A DNA stretch of 59,951 nt from Microcella alkaliphila (GCF_004216855.1 NZ_SGXT01000001.1:1-59951); one strand, 5' to 3'; counted from the first letter of the stretch, positions 28,012 to 37,649 are shown. The notes: generated by a model from the letters alone, not told the origin. Numbers and translations are program-made.

Positions 28012-28185
28012 TCGCTGGAAGGAATCATACGGCGTCGGCCTTTAGCCCGAACGGACGCGCGCAGCACCGAACTAAGGAGCCCATCAGCCCGCTGGGCGCC
28101 CGTGCCGAGGTGGTGACTGCTGCTTCGACTCCGGCACCCAGCATGAATGGGCCTCCGCACGGCGGACGGGCGATCCGGATTCACC

Positions 28186-30213
28186 TCACGCTGTGACAAT
28201 CACGCGCGCCCGTGCGAGGTTCTGCACTCGCGCGAGTTCGACCGCCACATCACCGTCGACCTGCGCCGTGACCTGCGCGGTGACGAAGTAGGTTCCAGGT
28301 GTGTCGAATGCCTGCGCGTGCTCGAGCACGATCCGGCCGGCGGGTGCGATGTCCAGCGATTCACCCAGCGAGCCGGTGCCGGCGAAGTCAGCCATCGCCT
28401 CGATGATGACCCCATTGCCCGGCGCCTCAGCATCGACGCGCACGGTCACCGCCTGGCCGATGCCCACCGTGGTGGCCGCCGCGCCGTCGACGGTGACACG
28501 CACGACCGGCTGAACGCCCCCGCGATCATGCGCGCTGTCGGGCACGACGATCTGTCCGTCTTCGACCGAGTATGCGGTCGTGGGGGAGGGTTCGATGCCG
28601 TCTTCGACCCAGGCGGCCAGTTGACGGAGGGCGGCCTCGAGCGCACCGAGGTACGTGACCGTGCGGTCGGGGGACTCCTGCGGGTCGTCATCGCCGTGGA
28701 GCGCGTTGTCGATGAACCACAGTCGGAACCGCTCGTCGGCGGAATCCCCGAGGTGCTCCTCGACGCTCGCGCGATACCAGTCCGCCTGCCAGGGGAACGC
28801 CTCGCGATCGAGGAGACACGAGACCACGATCATCTTTCCGGTGATCTGCCCGGTCGGGACCGTGCCGGCCGCGCCCTGCGTGAACATCGGGCCGAGCAGC
28901 ATCGGGCGCTGCGGATACCGCGGAGTTCCATCGGCTTCACGGAATTGGTCCCAGACGGCATACTCCCCGCCGGGCACCTGGTGCCGGTGGTAGGTCTGCG
29001 CGGCCAGGAAGCCCGAGTTGTCGAGGGTGACCTCGTCGCCGGGGGCGATCGCAGTGACCAGGGCTTCCTGACCCGGCTCGATCGAGACGGTGGCCCCCTC
29101 GACCCCCGACAGCTGCAGCACAACCCCGGCCGCAGCACCGGTCCGGACGATGAGCTGAGCGCCCAGCATCCATCCCGACGGTACGTCGGCGAGCCGGAGC
29201 GCGGTGGCAACTGGTCCCGCGGACGCGGTGTGCAGATAGGACTCGTCTACACCTCCCACGACGAGGTCTTCGCCGGCCCCGCCGGAGCCTGCGACGAGTG
29301 CGGCGATCGCCGTGTCGAGCTGGACGCGGTCGCGGTGCACCGACGCGTCGGGATCCGCGCCGAGGTAGCCCTCGACGCTCCAGAAGTCCTCAGCGAACGT
29401 CGGGTCCGCCGCCATGACGCCCGGGTACAGGACGCTGAACGCGTGCATCCCCATCGTCTTCCACCCGAACCACGAGCGCGGGGGGAACCCCATCCGCGTG
29501 ACTTCTTCGAGAGCCGCTGCTTCCTCGGGGCTGAGATCGAGGGATGCCGGATCCCCGCCGGCATCGTACGCGTCGACGATCTCTTCGAAGCGGTCGCGCA
29601 GGATCCGCTGCGCATGCATTCGCACGCTGAACACGTTCGGGATCGACATCGGGCTGCCCGGGACGTACGGGACGAACCCGTCCCAGATGCCGTCGGTGTT
29701 CTCCGACGCGCCGATCGTGCGGTACGCGCCGCCGCTGCCACCGTACAGGTAGCCGAACGCGCGGTGCTCGCCATAGATCGTCGAGGCGACGACACGCGAG
29801 AAGCGTGCAGCAGCCGCGTTGGCCCGATACGCGCCGATGCTCGGGTCCAGCCCCGCGAACGGATTCGCCGCGTTCGGTCCCCCACCGTTGGTCTCGACGA
29901 AGTACCCGCCGCTGCCCACCGCGAATGCGATCTTGTTGTGCTGGCCGGTGACGAGCGGGGCGAGGTTCTCGCTCTGCGGCACGGGAGTGACGTGCTGGAA
30001 GAACCGCCCCGCGTAGGCCTCCGCGACCGGGAAGTACAGGGAGAACAGCGTCTCGGTGTCGGCGAAGCCGCCGTGCACGTAGCGGTGTCGCACCGGGGCG
30101 TCGCGCCACTCGTCGATGTCGACGAACGGCCCCCCGAAGTACTGGTCCGCCGGGTCGGCAGCCCATTCCGCATGGACGAGGGATATCTGGTCGGTCGTGG
30201 TCTGGGTGTTCAT
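28186..30213 (-). CDS. Large alpha/beta-hydrolase, tannase/feruloyl-esterase-like
   Basis: The 675-residue protein has a nucleophile elbow YGGSGGAYRT (Ser about 160). Candidate acid and base are in SCLLDREAFPWQADWY and DNALHGDDD. A beta-sandwich-like C-terminal region follows (VRVTVDGAAATTVGIGQAVT). No signal peptide is visible, so it may be cytoplasmic. The start at 30213 overlaps the GH43 stop as ATGA. In operon with GH43 and MFS genes it probably removes acyl or aromatic esters from plant oligosaccharides (inference). The open frame continues upstream on this strand but only as antisense to GH43 and MFS. Confidence 0.72.
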   Translation of the reverse strand: MNTQTTTDQISLVHAEWAADPADQYFGGPFVDIDEWRDAPVRHRYVHGGFADTETLFSLYFPVAEAYAGRFFQHVTPVPQSENLAPLVTGQHNKIAFAVGSGGYFVETNGGGPNAANPFAGLDPSIGAYRANAAAARFSRVVASTIYGEHRAFGYLYGGSGGAYRTIGASENTDGIWDGFVPYVPGSPMSIPNVFSVRMHAQRILRDRFEEIVDAYDAGGDPASLDLSPEEAAALEEVTRMGFPPRSWFGWKTMGMHAFSVLYPGVMAADPTFAEDFWSVEGYLGADPDASVHRDRVQLDTAIAALVAGSGGAGEDLVVGGVDESYLHTASAGPVATALRLADVPSGWMLGAQLIVRTGAAAGVVLQLSGVEGATVSIEPGQEALVTAIAPGDEVTLDNSGFLAAQTYHRHQVPGGEYAVWDQFREADGTPRYPQRPMLLGPMFTQGAAGTVPTGQITGKMIVVSCLLDREAFPWQADWYRASVEEHLGDSADERFRLWFIDNALHGDDDPQESPDRTVTYLGALEAALRQLAAWVEDGIEPSPTTAYSVEDGQIVVPDSAHDRGGVQPVVRVTVDGAAATTVGIGQAVTVRVDAEAPGNGVIIEAMADFAGTGSLGESLDIAPAGRIVLEHAQAFDTPGTYFVTAQVTAQVDGDVAVELARVQNLARARVIVTA

Positions 30214-31778
30214 CGGTGCGTGGTCTCTCTGATCGGGCGGGTCGATGGGGCGGGTGCGACGGCGTCGTTTCCGCGATAGGCGAAGTCGAGGAAGCGCACG
30301 CTCCCCGACTCGGCGAAAGGGCCGACGACGCGCCCGGTGAACGACGCAGCGGTCTCTGCCGACCAGAATCGTCCGTCCCACTCCGCGAGCACGATCGTGG
30401 CGCCGTCGGCGCCGGTCGCCTCGAGCGTGATCAGGTCGCCGCCTGCGCCGTCGTTGGGCATGAGGCGGTGGGGTCGCCGGGTGGTGAGGCGCAGCTCGAC
30501 GTCGTCGCCCACGACCGTGTGCGACGTCGATTGGCGGATGCCGGGAAGCGCTGCCGTCGCGGTCACCACGAGGTGGCCTTCTGCTCCGCGACGTGCGGTG
30601 GCGGTCAGGTGGAAGCGTTCGTCGTAGCGCAGACCGAGCCCTCCGGCACCGTCGCACGGTCGGACGAGGATCGCCGTTTCGCTGTCGATGTGTCGTTGGC
30701 GGCGGCCGATGAAGATCGGGCGTGCAGCGTCCAGGCCGGCGCCTATGCCGGTCAGGACGAGCGTGCCGTCCTCGATGGCGGCGACATCCGCGGGCAGTCG
30801 TCCTACCGCGAGCCATCCGGGGTCGGCGAGGTCGGTGGGGTCGCCCAGAGCGAACGCCTCGGTGAAGTCTTCGGCGCGGCCGGCCAGGTCGACCGGCGCG
30901 ACGAGGGGCCAGCCGTCCACCCATTCCACCGTGGTTGCGAAGGTCTCCCGTCCCAGGGGGGAGAAGCTGAGGCCGGTCCCGAGCGGTCGCACGCCGAGCG
31001 CGACGATCAGATCGGTGCCGTCGGGTCCTTCGATGAGGTCGGCGTGGCCGGTGTTCTGCACGGGTCGTGAGGTGCCGGTGGCCCGCAGGATGGGGTTGGC
31101 CGGTCCGGAGGTGAATGGCCCCTCGATGGACGGGCCGCGCGCGATGCTGGCCGCGTGGCCGCGCTCCGTGCCTCCCTCGGCGATGAGCAGGTACCAGTAT
31201 TCGCCGCGGCGGTAGAGATGCGGTGCCTCGGGGAACTGCAGTCCGGTCCCGGACCACAGCGACCGCGGTTCTTCCAGAGCCTGACCGGTGGCGAGGTCGA
31301 CACGGACCTGCTCGATGCCGTCGTGCCGCCCGGGCTGGTCGCCTCGCATCCGGTACGCCGAGTAGGTGACGTAGGCGTTGCCGTCTTCGTCCCAGGCCAG
31401 GTCGGGGTCGATGCCGTCCACGGCGGGGATGTCGACGCCGTCGCTCCAGGGTCCGGCCGGGTCGTCCGCCGCGAACACGACGCAGCCGCGAGCACTCATT
31501 CCCATCGCCACGATCACGTAGAACGTCCCGTCGCGGTAACGGATCGTCGGCGCCCACGCTCCCATCCCCGAAACGCTGTCGGCGATTCCGCTCTGCGCAA
31601 CGCGGTCGAGGACGTTGCCGATGTGCTGCCACGTCGAGAAGTCCTCGCTGCGGTAGATCGGCAGCCCGGGCAGGTACTCGAAGGAGGAGGTGACGAGGTA
31701 GTACGCGTCGTCGACTCGCACGCACGACGGGTCGGGGTTGAAACCCGGTATCAGCGGGTTGGGCAGGACGGACGGCAT
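30210..31778 (-). CDS. Family 43 glycoside hydrolase (beta-xylosidase/arabinofuranosidase)
   Basis: The 522-residue protein starts with the GH43 signature NPLIPGFNPDPS (catalytic base Asp), followed by DGIDPDLAWD (pKa-modulating Asp) and FPEAPHLYRR (acid Glu). A C-terminal beta-sandwich of about 200 residues is typical of XynB-type xylosidases. No signal peptide is present, so it acts on imported xylo- or arabino-oligosaccharides. It starts 3 bases after the MFS gene and overlaps the esterase by 4 bases. Confidence 0.92.
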   Translation of the reverse strand: MPSVLPNPLIPGFNPDPSCVRVDDAYYLVTSSFEYLPGLPIYRSEDFSTWQHIGNVLDRVAQSGIADSVSGMGAWAPTIRYRDGTFYVIVAMGMSARGCVVFAADDPAGPWSDGVDIPAVDGIDPDLAWDEDGNAYVTYSAYRMRGDQPGRHDGIEQVRVDLATGQALEEPRSLWSGTGLQFPEAPHLYRRGEYWYLLIAEGGTERGHAASIARGPSIEGPFTSGPANPILRATGTSRPVQNTGHADLIEGPDGTDLIVALGVRPLGTGLSFSPLGRETFATTVEWVDGWPLVAPVDLAGRAEDFTEAFALGDPTDLADPGWLAVGRLPADVAAIEDGTLVLTGIGAGLDAARPIFIGRRQRHIDSETAILVRPCDGAGGLGLRYDERFHLTATARRGAEGHLVVTATAALPGIRQSTSHTVVGDDVELRLTTRRPHRLMPNDGAGGDLITLEATGADGATIVLAEWDGRFWSAETAASFTGRVVGPFAESGSVRFLDFAYRGNDAVAPAPSTRPIRETTHR

Positions 31779-31781
31779 GGT

Positions 31782-33221
31782 CTACTTGACGCCCTTGAGG
31801 GGGAAGATCGCGACGGCGCCGAGGAACACGAGCACGCCGGCCGTGATCCAGATGCCGACGTAACCACCGGTCACCGCGACGACGGCGCCGGCGAGGATCG
31901 GACCGAGCGCCTGCCCGAGGTTCGAGCCGAGGCCGGCGACGCCGAGGTCGCGGCCGGCGGCCCTCTTGTCGGGGAGCACGTCGATGAAGAGCGCCTGATC
32001 GACCGGCAGGTAGATGCCGAACGCGATGCCGCCGACGATCGCCTGCAGGAACAGGCCGGGGACGGTGGGCCACACGATCGGAATGATCATGGAGGCGGCC
32101 ATCAGCAGAGACGCGACGATCACGAAGATGCGGCGCTTGCCGAGCTTGTCGGACAGCTTGCCCGCGATGAAGACGGCGATGATCGTGACGGGCACGCCGG
32201 TCAGCAGCAGGAGCGGCGCGAGCTGGGTCGCCTCGATCTGGCTGAGTGCCGGGCGCACGTAGCTCTGCAGCATGTAGAGGCTGAGAGCGGTCGACACGGT
32301 GTAGCCGAAGGTCAGCAGGATGCGGGCTACCCACACCCACCGGTAGTTGCGGTTGCGCAGCGCGATCGTGAAGCCGACGAAGAACGCCTTCCAGTTGAAC
32401 TTCGCGACCACGAGGTCTTTGGATGAGCGGTCGCGTGCGATCAGAACGAACATCACCCCGGCGAAGGCGACGAACGCCGCGAGGATGAAGTAGAAGTCCA
32501 AGCCGATCGTCGCGAACAGGGCACCGGCGGCGAGACCGCCCAGGAGGCCGCCGAAGAAGTTGCCGAAGCCGCCGAGAGCCGAGGCAGTGCCGCGCCGGTT
32601 CTCCGGCATCCGGTCGGCGACGGTCGTCATGAGCGGTCCGACGGCCGAGTTGAGCACGGCCTGCGTGAGCATGAACACGATCGCCAGCAGCGCGATGGTC
32701 GGCGCGAACCGCATTAGCGAGAGCAGCAGCGCTCCGGCGAGGGTGCCGAACAGGATCCAGGGTGCGCGGCGGCCCCACCGCGTGCGGGTGCGGTCGGCGA
32801 ACACGCCGACGATCGGCTGGATCAGCATGGTCAGCACGACGCCGATCGACGTGATGATCGCGAGCGACTGGGCGCGGGCGGCGTTGAACCCGCTGAGCAG
32901 CTCGAGCTGGCGCGCCTGCTCGGCCGTGGCGCTGGCGGTGCCGGCATCGATCGATTGCTGCAGGAGGGTGAGCTGCTGCAGATCGATCCCTGCGTCCGCG
33001 CCGGTGAACCATCCGCCGAACTCGATGAGCTGCACCTGATTGGGAAGCAGGATGCCGAGCACGGCGCCCCACACGGCGGTGATCGCGATCGTGAGGATCG
33101 TGTACCAGGTGAGGTAACGCCGCGACGACGGCCCCTTCACCCAGATCGGCGAAGTGCCGGGTTCCGTCGACTCGACGAACACGTCCTTCGGCTTCGGCTC
33201 GAATGTCTTGGTGCCGCTCAT
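31782..33221 (-). CDS. MFS transporter (sugar or glycoside permease)
   Basis: A 479-residue protein with about 12 membrane segments. The family loop between helices 2 and 3 reads GVFADRTRTRWGRRAPWI, and the equivalent loop in the second half is GKLSDKLGKRRI. The extended loop after helix 1 (about residues 60-110) is a feature of some large sugar MFS proteins. It is first in an operon with GH43 and esterase and divergent from a TetR gene. It probably imports the oligosaccharide those enzymes digest. Confidence 0.87.
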   Translation of the reverse strand: MSGTKTFEPKPKDVFVESTEPGTSPIWVKGPSSRRYLTWYTILTIAITAVWGAVLGILLPNQVQLIEFGGWFTGADAGIDLQQLTLLQQSIDAGTASATAEQARQLELLSGFNAARAQSLAIITSIGVVLTMLIQPIVGVFADRTRTRWGRRAPWILFGTLAGALLLSLMRFAPTIALLAIVFMLTQAVLNSAVGPLMTTVADRMPENRRGTASALGGFGNFFGGLLGGLAAGALFATIGLDFYFILAAFVAFAGVMFVLIARDRSSKDLVVAKFNWKAFFVGFTIALRNRNYRWVWVARILLTFGYTVSTALSLYMLQSYVRPALSQIEATQLAPLLLLTGVPVTIIAVFIAGKLSDKLGKRRIFVIVASLLMAASMIIPIVWPTVPGLFLQAIVGGIAFGIYLPVDQALFIDVLPDKRAAGRDLGVAGLGSNLGQALGPILAGAVVAVTGGYVGIWITAGVLVFLGAVAIFPLKGVK

Positions 33222-33328
33222 GCGATTCCCATCGTCTGTGATGTCCGACGCTCAGGAAACGGCTGTGTCACACCTGGAGCATGTCGGGTGAAAGAAGCAT
33301 GGCATGCACTTTTCGTGCGCGCAAGTCC

Positions 33329-33351
33329 AAATGCGCATACTATGCATGTTT
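33329..33351. promoter_or_regulatory. Candidate TetR operator between MFS and TetR genes
   Basis: AAATGCGCAT (33329-33338) and ATGCATGTTT (33342-33351) form an imperfect 23-base dyad with a 3-base centre, in the divergent region. It ends directly before the ATG at 33352. If that ATG is the start, the transcript could be leaderless or begin inside the dyad. Confidence 0.4.
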
Positions 33352-33990
33352 ATGGGTGCCGCACGTGGTGAGAGAGGTCCGTACGCGAAGGGGATCGCCA
33401 AGCGCGCCGAAATCCTTGACGCCGCGCTCGAGGTAATCGTCCGCGAGGGTTACAGCGGCGCGACCGTGAAGCGGCTCGCCGACGCGGTCGGCCTGAGCCA
33501 GAACGGACTGCTGCGCTACTTCGGCTCCAAGGACGCGCTGTTCGCCGAGATCCTGCGTCGGCGGGACGAGTTGGCGAACGACGAGGTCGACATCACGGAT
33601 CCGGACTTCGCTGAGACCCTGGTCGATCGGCTGCTGCAGGCCGTCGATGAACAGGTCGCTTCGCCCGGCATGGCCCAGCTCTCCCTGCGCGTGACGGGCG
33701 AGGCGACCGAGCCCGATCACCTCGCCCATGACTTCATCCGAGAGCGCTACGCCAGCATCCGGAAGGTCGTCGAAGACGCGATCCTCGCGCTCCAGCAGAC
33801 CGGCCGAATGGATGCCGACATCGACCCGGCCGCGGTGGCCGCTCTCGTGTACGCGAGCTGGGACGGTCTGCAGATCCAGTGGATGTACGACGACACGATC
33901 GACGTGCGCGCGCGCATGACCTACCTCGTGCGCGCGCTCGGAATAGAGGCCATGGCGAGCCGCGCTGCATTCGACTCGAAGGTCTCATAG
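33352..33990 (+). CDS. TetR-family transcriptional regulator
   Basis: The 212-residue protein has the TetR HTH (KRAEILDAALEVIVREGYSG, then LADAVGLSQNGLLRYFGSKDALF) and a helical ligand domain. The start at 33352 is chosen because the earlier in-frame ATGs (33304, 33331, 33346) precede a candidate operator and add Met/Cys-rich residues unlike the family; they cannot be excluded. It is divergent from the MFS-GH43-esterase operon and likely represses it. Confidence 0.85.
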   Translation: MGAARGERGPYAKGIAKRAEILDAALEVIVREGYSGATVKRLADAVGLSQNGLLRYFGSKDALFAEILRRRDELANDEVDITDPDFAETLVDRLLQAVDEQVASPGMAQLSLRVTGEATEPDHLAHDFIRERYASIRKVVEDAILALQQTGRMDADIDPAAVAALVYASWDGLQIQWMYDDTIDVRARMTYLVRALGIEAMASRAAFDSKVS

Positions 33991-34070
33991 ACCGAAGCTC
34001 GACTGCGCGAACACGGCGACGTGTGTACTACCGTCCTTGGTGGCGGCGATCGCCGATCAAAGGAGATCCG

Positions 34071-35015
34071 ATGACAGGCGAGACCGTTACCCCACCCCCG
34101 GGGCCTGCCCACCTCAGTGACACAGCTCGGGCGGCGATCGAGCAACCGATCATTCGTGCGCCCTTCCCGGCACTCCATGACCGAGCGGGCTGGGAGGAGC
34201 ACGTGCGAGGTGTGAACGGGTTCCTCGGCTCAGTCCTGCCGAACATGGAGCTTCCGCTGAGCTCTGAGCTCCAGCATCCCGGCGGAGTCCCGACGTATGT
34301 AATCACCCCTCACAATGCTTTTGACCAGCACGCGGTCTACCTCGACATCCACGGCGGGGCGCTGCTCTATGGTGCCGGCGACCTGACGCGCGTGATCGGC
34401 GAGCTCGGCGCAATGGGCACCGGAATCGTGCACTGGGCGGTCGATTACCGGATGCCGCCGGAGCACCCGTATCCTGCGGGTCTCGACGACCTCGTCGCTG
34501 TGTACCGTGCCCTTCTGGGCTCAAGAGAACCATCGCAGATCGTGGTCGGCGGGGGCTCCGCGGGCGGCAACCTCGCGGCCGCGTTGATGCTCCGCATCAA
34601 GGCGGCGGGCCTCCCGATGCCCGCTGCCTTGGTGCTACTCACCCCGGAAGTCGATTTGACCGAATCTGGCGACACGTTCACGACCTTGGCAGACGTCAGC
34701 GTCGGACTGCAGAGCCTGCGCGACGTGAACATCCTCTATGCGAACGGGCACGACCTGGAGGACGCGTACCTGTCGCCGCTGTTCGGCGACGTCACCGGCT
34801 TCCCTCCCACCTTGCTCATCTCGGGAACCCGCGATCTCTTCCTCTCGAACACTGTCCGCATGCACCGCGCGCTGCGGGAAGCCGGAGTCATCGCCGACCT
34901 GCACGTCATCGACGCACGCCCGCATGTCGGATTCATGAACGCGCCCGAGGAGCAAGCCGTGAATGCTGAGGTGCGCAGCTTCGTGCGTAGACACGTCGGC
35001 CTCGACGCGACCTAA
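34071..35015 (+). CDS. Alpha/beta-hydrolase, HSL (hormone-sensitive lipase) family esterase
   Basis: The 314-residue protein has the oxyanion motif DIHGGALLYG, the nucleophile motif VGGGSAGGNLAAAL, a likely acid in GTRDLFLSN and the histidine in ARPHVGFMN. The ATG at 34071 has AAAGGAG 7 bases upstream; the longer open frame reaching into the TetR gene is rejected. It may deacylate short-chain esters of plant sugars, in keeping with the esterase nearby. Confidence 0.88.
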   Translation: MTGETVTPPPGPAHLSDTARAAIEQPIIRAPFPALHDRAGWEEHVRGVNGFLGSVLPNMELPLSSELQHPGGVPTYVITPHNAFDQHAVYLDIHGGALLYGAGDLTRVIGELGAMGTGIVHWAVDYRMPPEHPYPAGLDDLVAVYRALLGSREPSQIVVGGGSAGGNLAAALMLRIKAAGLPMPAALVLLTPEVDLTESGDTFTTLADVSVGLQSLRDVNILYANGHDLEDAYLSPLFGDVTGFPPTLLISGTRDLFLSNTVRMHRALREAGVIADLHVIDARPHVGFMNAPEEQAVNAEVRSFVRRHVGLDAT

Positions 35016-35143
35016 CCGGTAGCCGAGGGCGGACCACGACATCGGCGCGGTGGCCAGCAACGGCAGGCGCTTCGTCTCGTTCCGGCAGTCCGGCCGGTCA
35101 CGCCCGAACTGATGATCCAACGGTGGGACGTCCAGGCGCATGG

Positions 35144-35326
35144 CTACGAAGGGGGCAACCGTTGCGCGGCAGCCGCTCGCCGCCTGTCCTCCCTAGCTGC
35201 CGACTCTGCCTCCCGATCGCCGAAGTAGCCACCCGCAAGGATCTCGGCTGCGCGGTGAAGAGTCTCGGGGAAAGCGGGGTCAGATTCACTGAGCTCGGCG
35301 AGCAGTCTCGTCTCCAGTGGGCGCAT
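35144..35326 (-). CDS. Small hypothetical protein
   Basis: A 60-residue frame (MRPLETRLLAELSESDPAFP, then ETLHRAAEILAGGYFGDREA) with natural-looking composition in a stretch of almost 400 bases otherwise without genes. No family is recognised. Overlapping frames on the other strand are less protein-like. The rest of 35016-35409 shows nothing definite. Confidence 0.4.
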   Translation of the reverse strand: MRPLETRLLAELSESDPAFPETLHRAAEILAGGYFGDREAESAAREDRRRAAAAQRLPPS

Positions 35327-35409
35327 CTCTCACCTATGCGTTGATGGCTTCGTCGAATACGCTTCGGGTGCCAAGGTGTTGCTCGCTCGAGGATGGTCCT
35401 TCCGGGGGG

Positions 35410-35775
35410 TCATCGGGGGTCGACGCGCAGCGTGGTCTGCCGTGCGAGCGCGCTGGTGATCGAGCGGGAGGGCGCGCCTCGGCCGTACTTGGCGAAGTAG
35501 GCGTCGTCGATCTCGGTGTCGTGGGTGTGGTCGAGGGTGAAGACCACCGGGCGGCTGGTGCCGGCATCGTGGAGGAAGCCTTCGAAGTGGTGGGCGACGC
35601 CCCGGTACCACTGCCCCTCGGGTCCTTTCACGGATCGCAGGTACAGGTTCCCGTCGACGACGACGTGCCACACGATCGTGAGGGTGCTCGATGAGCCGTC
35701 AGCGCGTCGCCCGGCGACCCGCACCTCGGAGGCGCGGTCGAGCTCGGCGAGCTCGGTGGGAGTCCATGCGGTCAT
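35410..35775 (-). CDS. DUF2255 family protein
   Basis: The 121-residue protein has the DUF2255 pattern: an N-terminal LAELDRASEVRVAGRRADGS, then TIVWHVVVDGNLYLRSVKG and DDAYFAKYGRGAPSRSITS near the end. The fold resembles a small flavin-binding split barrel; the biological role is unknown. It follows the aldo/keto reductase gene by 15 bases on the same strand. Confidence 0.8.
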   Translation of the reverse strand: MTAWTPTELAELDRASEVRVAGRRADGSSSTLTIVWHVVVDGNLYLRSVKGPEGQWYRGVAHHFEGFLHDAGTSRPVVFTLDHTHDTEIDDAYFAKYGRGAPSRSITSALARQTTLRVDPR

Positions 35776-35790
35776 GGTCGTCTCCGTTCG

Positions 35791-36663
35791 TCAGGCTTCG
35801 GGGATCTCGCGGCCGAAGGTCTCGAGCGTGATGTCCGCGGGTTCGGGGCCGCGGCGGATACCGGTGTCCAGTGCGTCGATCGCGGCGAGTTCGTCGGCGG
35901 TGAGTTCGAAGTCGAAGACGTCGAAGTTCTCGCGGATCCGGTCCGGGCGCACCGACTTCGGGATCGCGGAGCGGCCCTGCTGCAGGTGCCAGCGGAGCAT
36001 CACCTGCGCGGGGGTCCTGCCACGGGCCGCCCCGATCGTCGTGATGGTCGGGTCCTGGAGGGCGTTCGCGCCGCCGTCCCGGTAGGCGGTGATACCGCCG
36101 ATCGGGGACCAGGCCTGGGTGAGCACGCCGGCGGCGGCATCCGCGTCCTGCACCGCGCGCTGCGCGAAGTACGGGTGCACCTCGACCTGGTTGACGGCGG
36201 GCACGATGCTGGTCTGGTCGAGGAGCGCGGCGAGGTGGTCGGGCATGAGGTTACTGACCCCGATCGCCCGCACCCGGCCGTCTGCGAGAAGGGTCTCGAG
36301 GGCGTTGTACGCACCGCGGGTGAGGTCGAACCGGGACGGCAGCGCCTGGTGCAGCAGAAGCAGGTCGATCCGCTCGACGCCGAGCTTGCCGGCGCTCTTG
36401 TCGAACGCGTGGAGGGTCTTGTCGTATCCGTAGTCGCTGATCCATACCTTCGTCTCGATGAACACTTCGTCCCGTGTGAGGCCCGAGCGGCGGATCCCTT
36501 CGCCGACCTCGCGTTCGTTGCCGTACGCGGCGGCGGTGTCGATGAGCCGGTATCCGGTCTCCAGTGCGGCTTGGACAGCCGCGACTGTCTCGTCGGGCGG
36601 GGTCTGGAACACCCCGAACCCGAGCGCGGGCATCCGGATGTCGTTGTTGAGCGTGAGTTGCAT
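35791..36663 (-). CDS. Aldo/keto reductase
   Basis: The 290-residue NADPH-dependent reductase has MPALGFGVFQT, the catalytic tyrosine in IDTAAAYGNEREVG, the lysine in FIETKVWISDYG, the histidine in LLLLHQALPS and the cofactor block IPKSVRPDRIREN. It reduces small carbonyls. It forms a pair with the DUF2255 gene and lies beside a truncated second aldo/keto reductase. Confidence 0.92.
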   Translation of the reverse strand: MQLTLNNDIRMPALGFGVFQTPPDETVAAVQAALETGYRLIDTAAAYGNEREVGEGIRRSGLTRDEVFIETKVWISDYGYDKTLHAFDKSAGKLGVERIDLLLLHQALPSRFDLTRGAYNALETLLADGRVRAIGVSNLMPDHLAALLDQTSIVPAVNQVEVHPYFAQRAVQDADAAAGVLTQAWSPIGGITAYRDGGANALQDPTITTIGAARGRTPAQVMLRWHLQQGRSAIPKSVRPDRIRENFDVFDFELTADELAAIDALDTGIRRGPEPADITLETFGREIPEA

Positions 36664-36705
36664 TCTTCTGGCCTCCAGGCAGTAGGTGATGTTTGCGGTC
36701 GCCGG

Positions 36706-36990
36706 CTACCGGCCGACCATTCCCATGCCGGCGTCGTCGTACCGGTTCCCGGCCACCCCGAGCCGGTCGACCAGGCTGTTCAGGTCGGCGATGTCGTCTG
36801 CGGACAGCCCGACGGTGGTGGCTGCGGCGTTCTCGTCGATCCGCTCCCGCCGACGGGTCCCCGGGATCGGGACGACGTACGGGCGTTGGGCGAGAAGCCA
36901 CGCCAGCGCGACCTGTGCGGGGGATGCGCCGCGCGTGGCGGCGAGGGCGGTGACGTGGTCGATGAGGGCCTGGTTCTCGATCGCCGCGAT
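36706..36990 (-). pseudogene. Aldo/keto reductase C-terminal fragment
   Basis: The frame carries only the C-terminal third of an aldo/keto reductase: ENQALIDHVTALAATRGASP, then QVALAWLLAQRPYVVPIPGT and the cofactor-binding RRRERIDENAAA. Upstream of about 36990 the similarity ends, where an IS256-type transposase fragment on the opposite strand begins. The catalytic Asp-Tyr-Lys-His part is absent. Confidence 0.8.
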
Positions 36991-37004
36991 CGAGACCGTG
37001 TTCC

Positions 37005-37540
37005 ACGGCTCGTCCTGGCAGCGATGCCGGGTCCACTTCATGCGCAACGTGTTGGCGAACGTGCCCAAGACTGCAGGCCCCATGGTTGCCTCGATTATCC
37101 GCACGATCTTCGCCCAACCCGACGCCGAGCACGTGAACACCCAGTTCGACGAAGTCACGCGCATGCTCACCCGCTCCCACCCCAAGATCGCCGACATGCT
37201 CGAGACCGCGCGCGAGGACCTGCTCGCCTTCACCGGGTTCCCGACCGCGCACTGGCGGCAGATCTGGTCCACCAATCCGCTGGAGCGGGTCAACAAAGAG
37301 ATCAAACGCCGCACCGATGTCGTGGGCACCTTCCCGAACCCTGCCGCGCTACTGCGCCTGGCCGGGCACGTGTTGATCGAGCAACACGACGAATGGGACG
37401 GCGCCGACCGCCGCTACTTCAGCGAACACTCCATGAAACTCCTCAACGCGACAGAACAGGAGGTGGCAATCCCGGAACTGAACGCGGCATAATCACCAAA
37501 AGCTGATCCCGCACGGTGTTGAGAAACTCCACCACTCAAA
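37005..37540 (+). mobile_element. IS256-family transposase fragment with right terminus
   Basis: From about 37005 to 37492 the plus strand encodes the C-terminal part of a Mutator/IS256 transposase: SWQRCRVHFMRNVL, then TNPLERVNKEIKRRTDVVG (catalytic Glu region) and ending HSMKLLN. The N-terminal DD part is missing; the frame upstream is antisense to an aldo/keto reductase. A probable terminal sequence CACCACTCAAAGGGACGTC lies near 37529-37547. It is inactive. Confidence 0.8.
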
Positions 37541-37649
37541 GGGACGTCACCCTATCCGTTCGTCAGTCCCCACGGGCATGGGGTGTCGTACTGCTGTCCT
37601 ATGCTCAACTCAATGGCAAGGTCTGCCACAAAGTGTCGGAGGAGTTCTC

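Noticed and set aside
28186-33072. A single 1628-codon open frame on the minus strand
   Set aside because: Only the last 675 codons from the ATG at 30213 look like a protein. The upstream part is arginine- and histidine-rich shadow of the GH43 and MFS genes.
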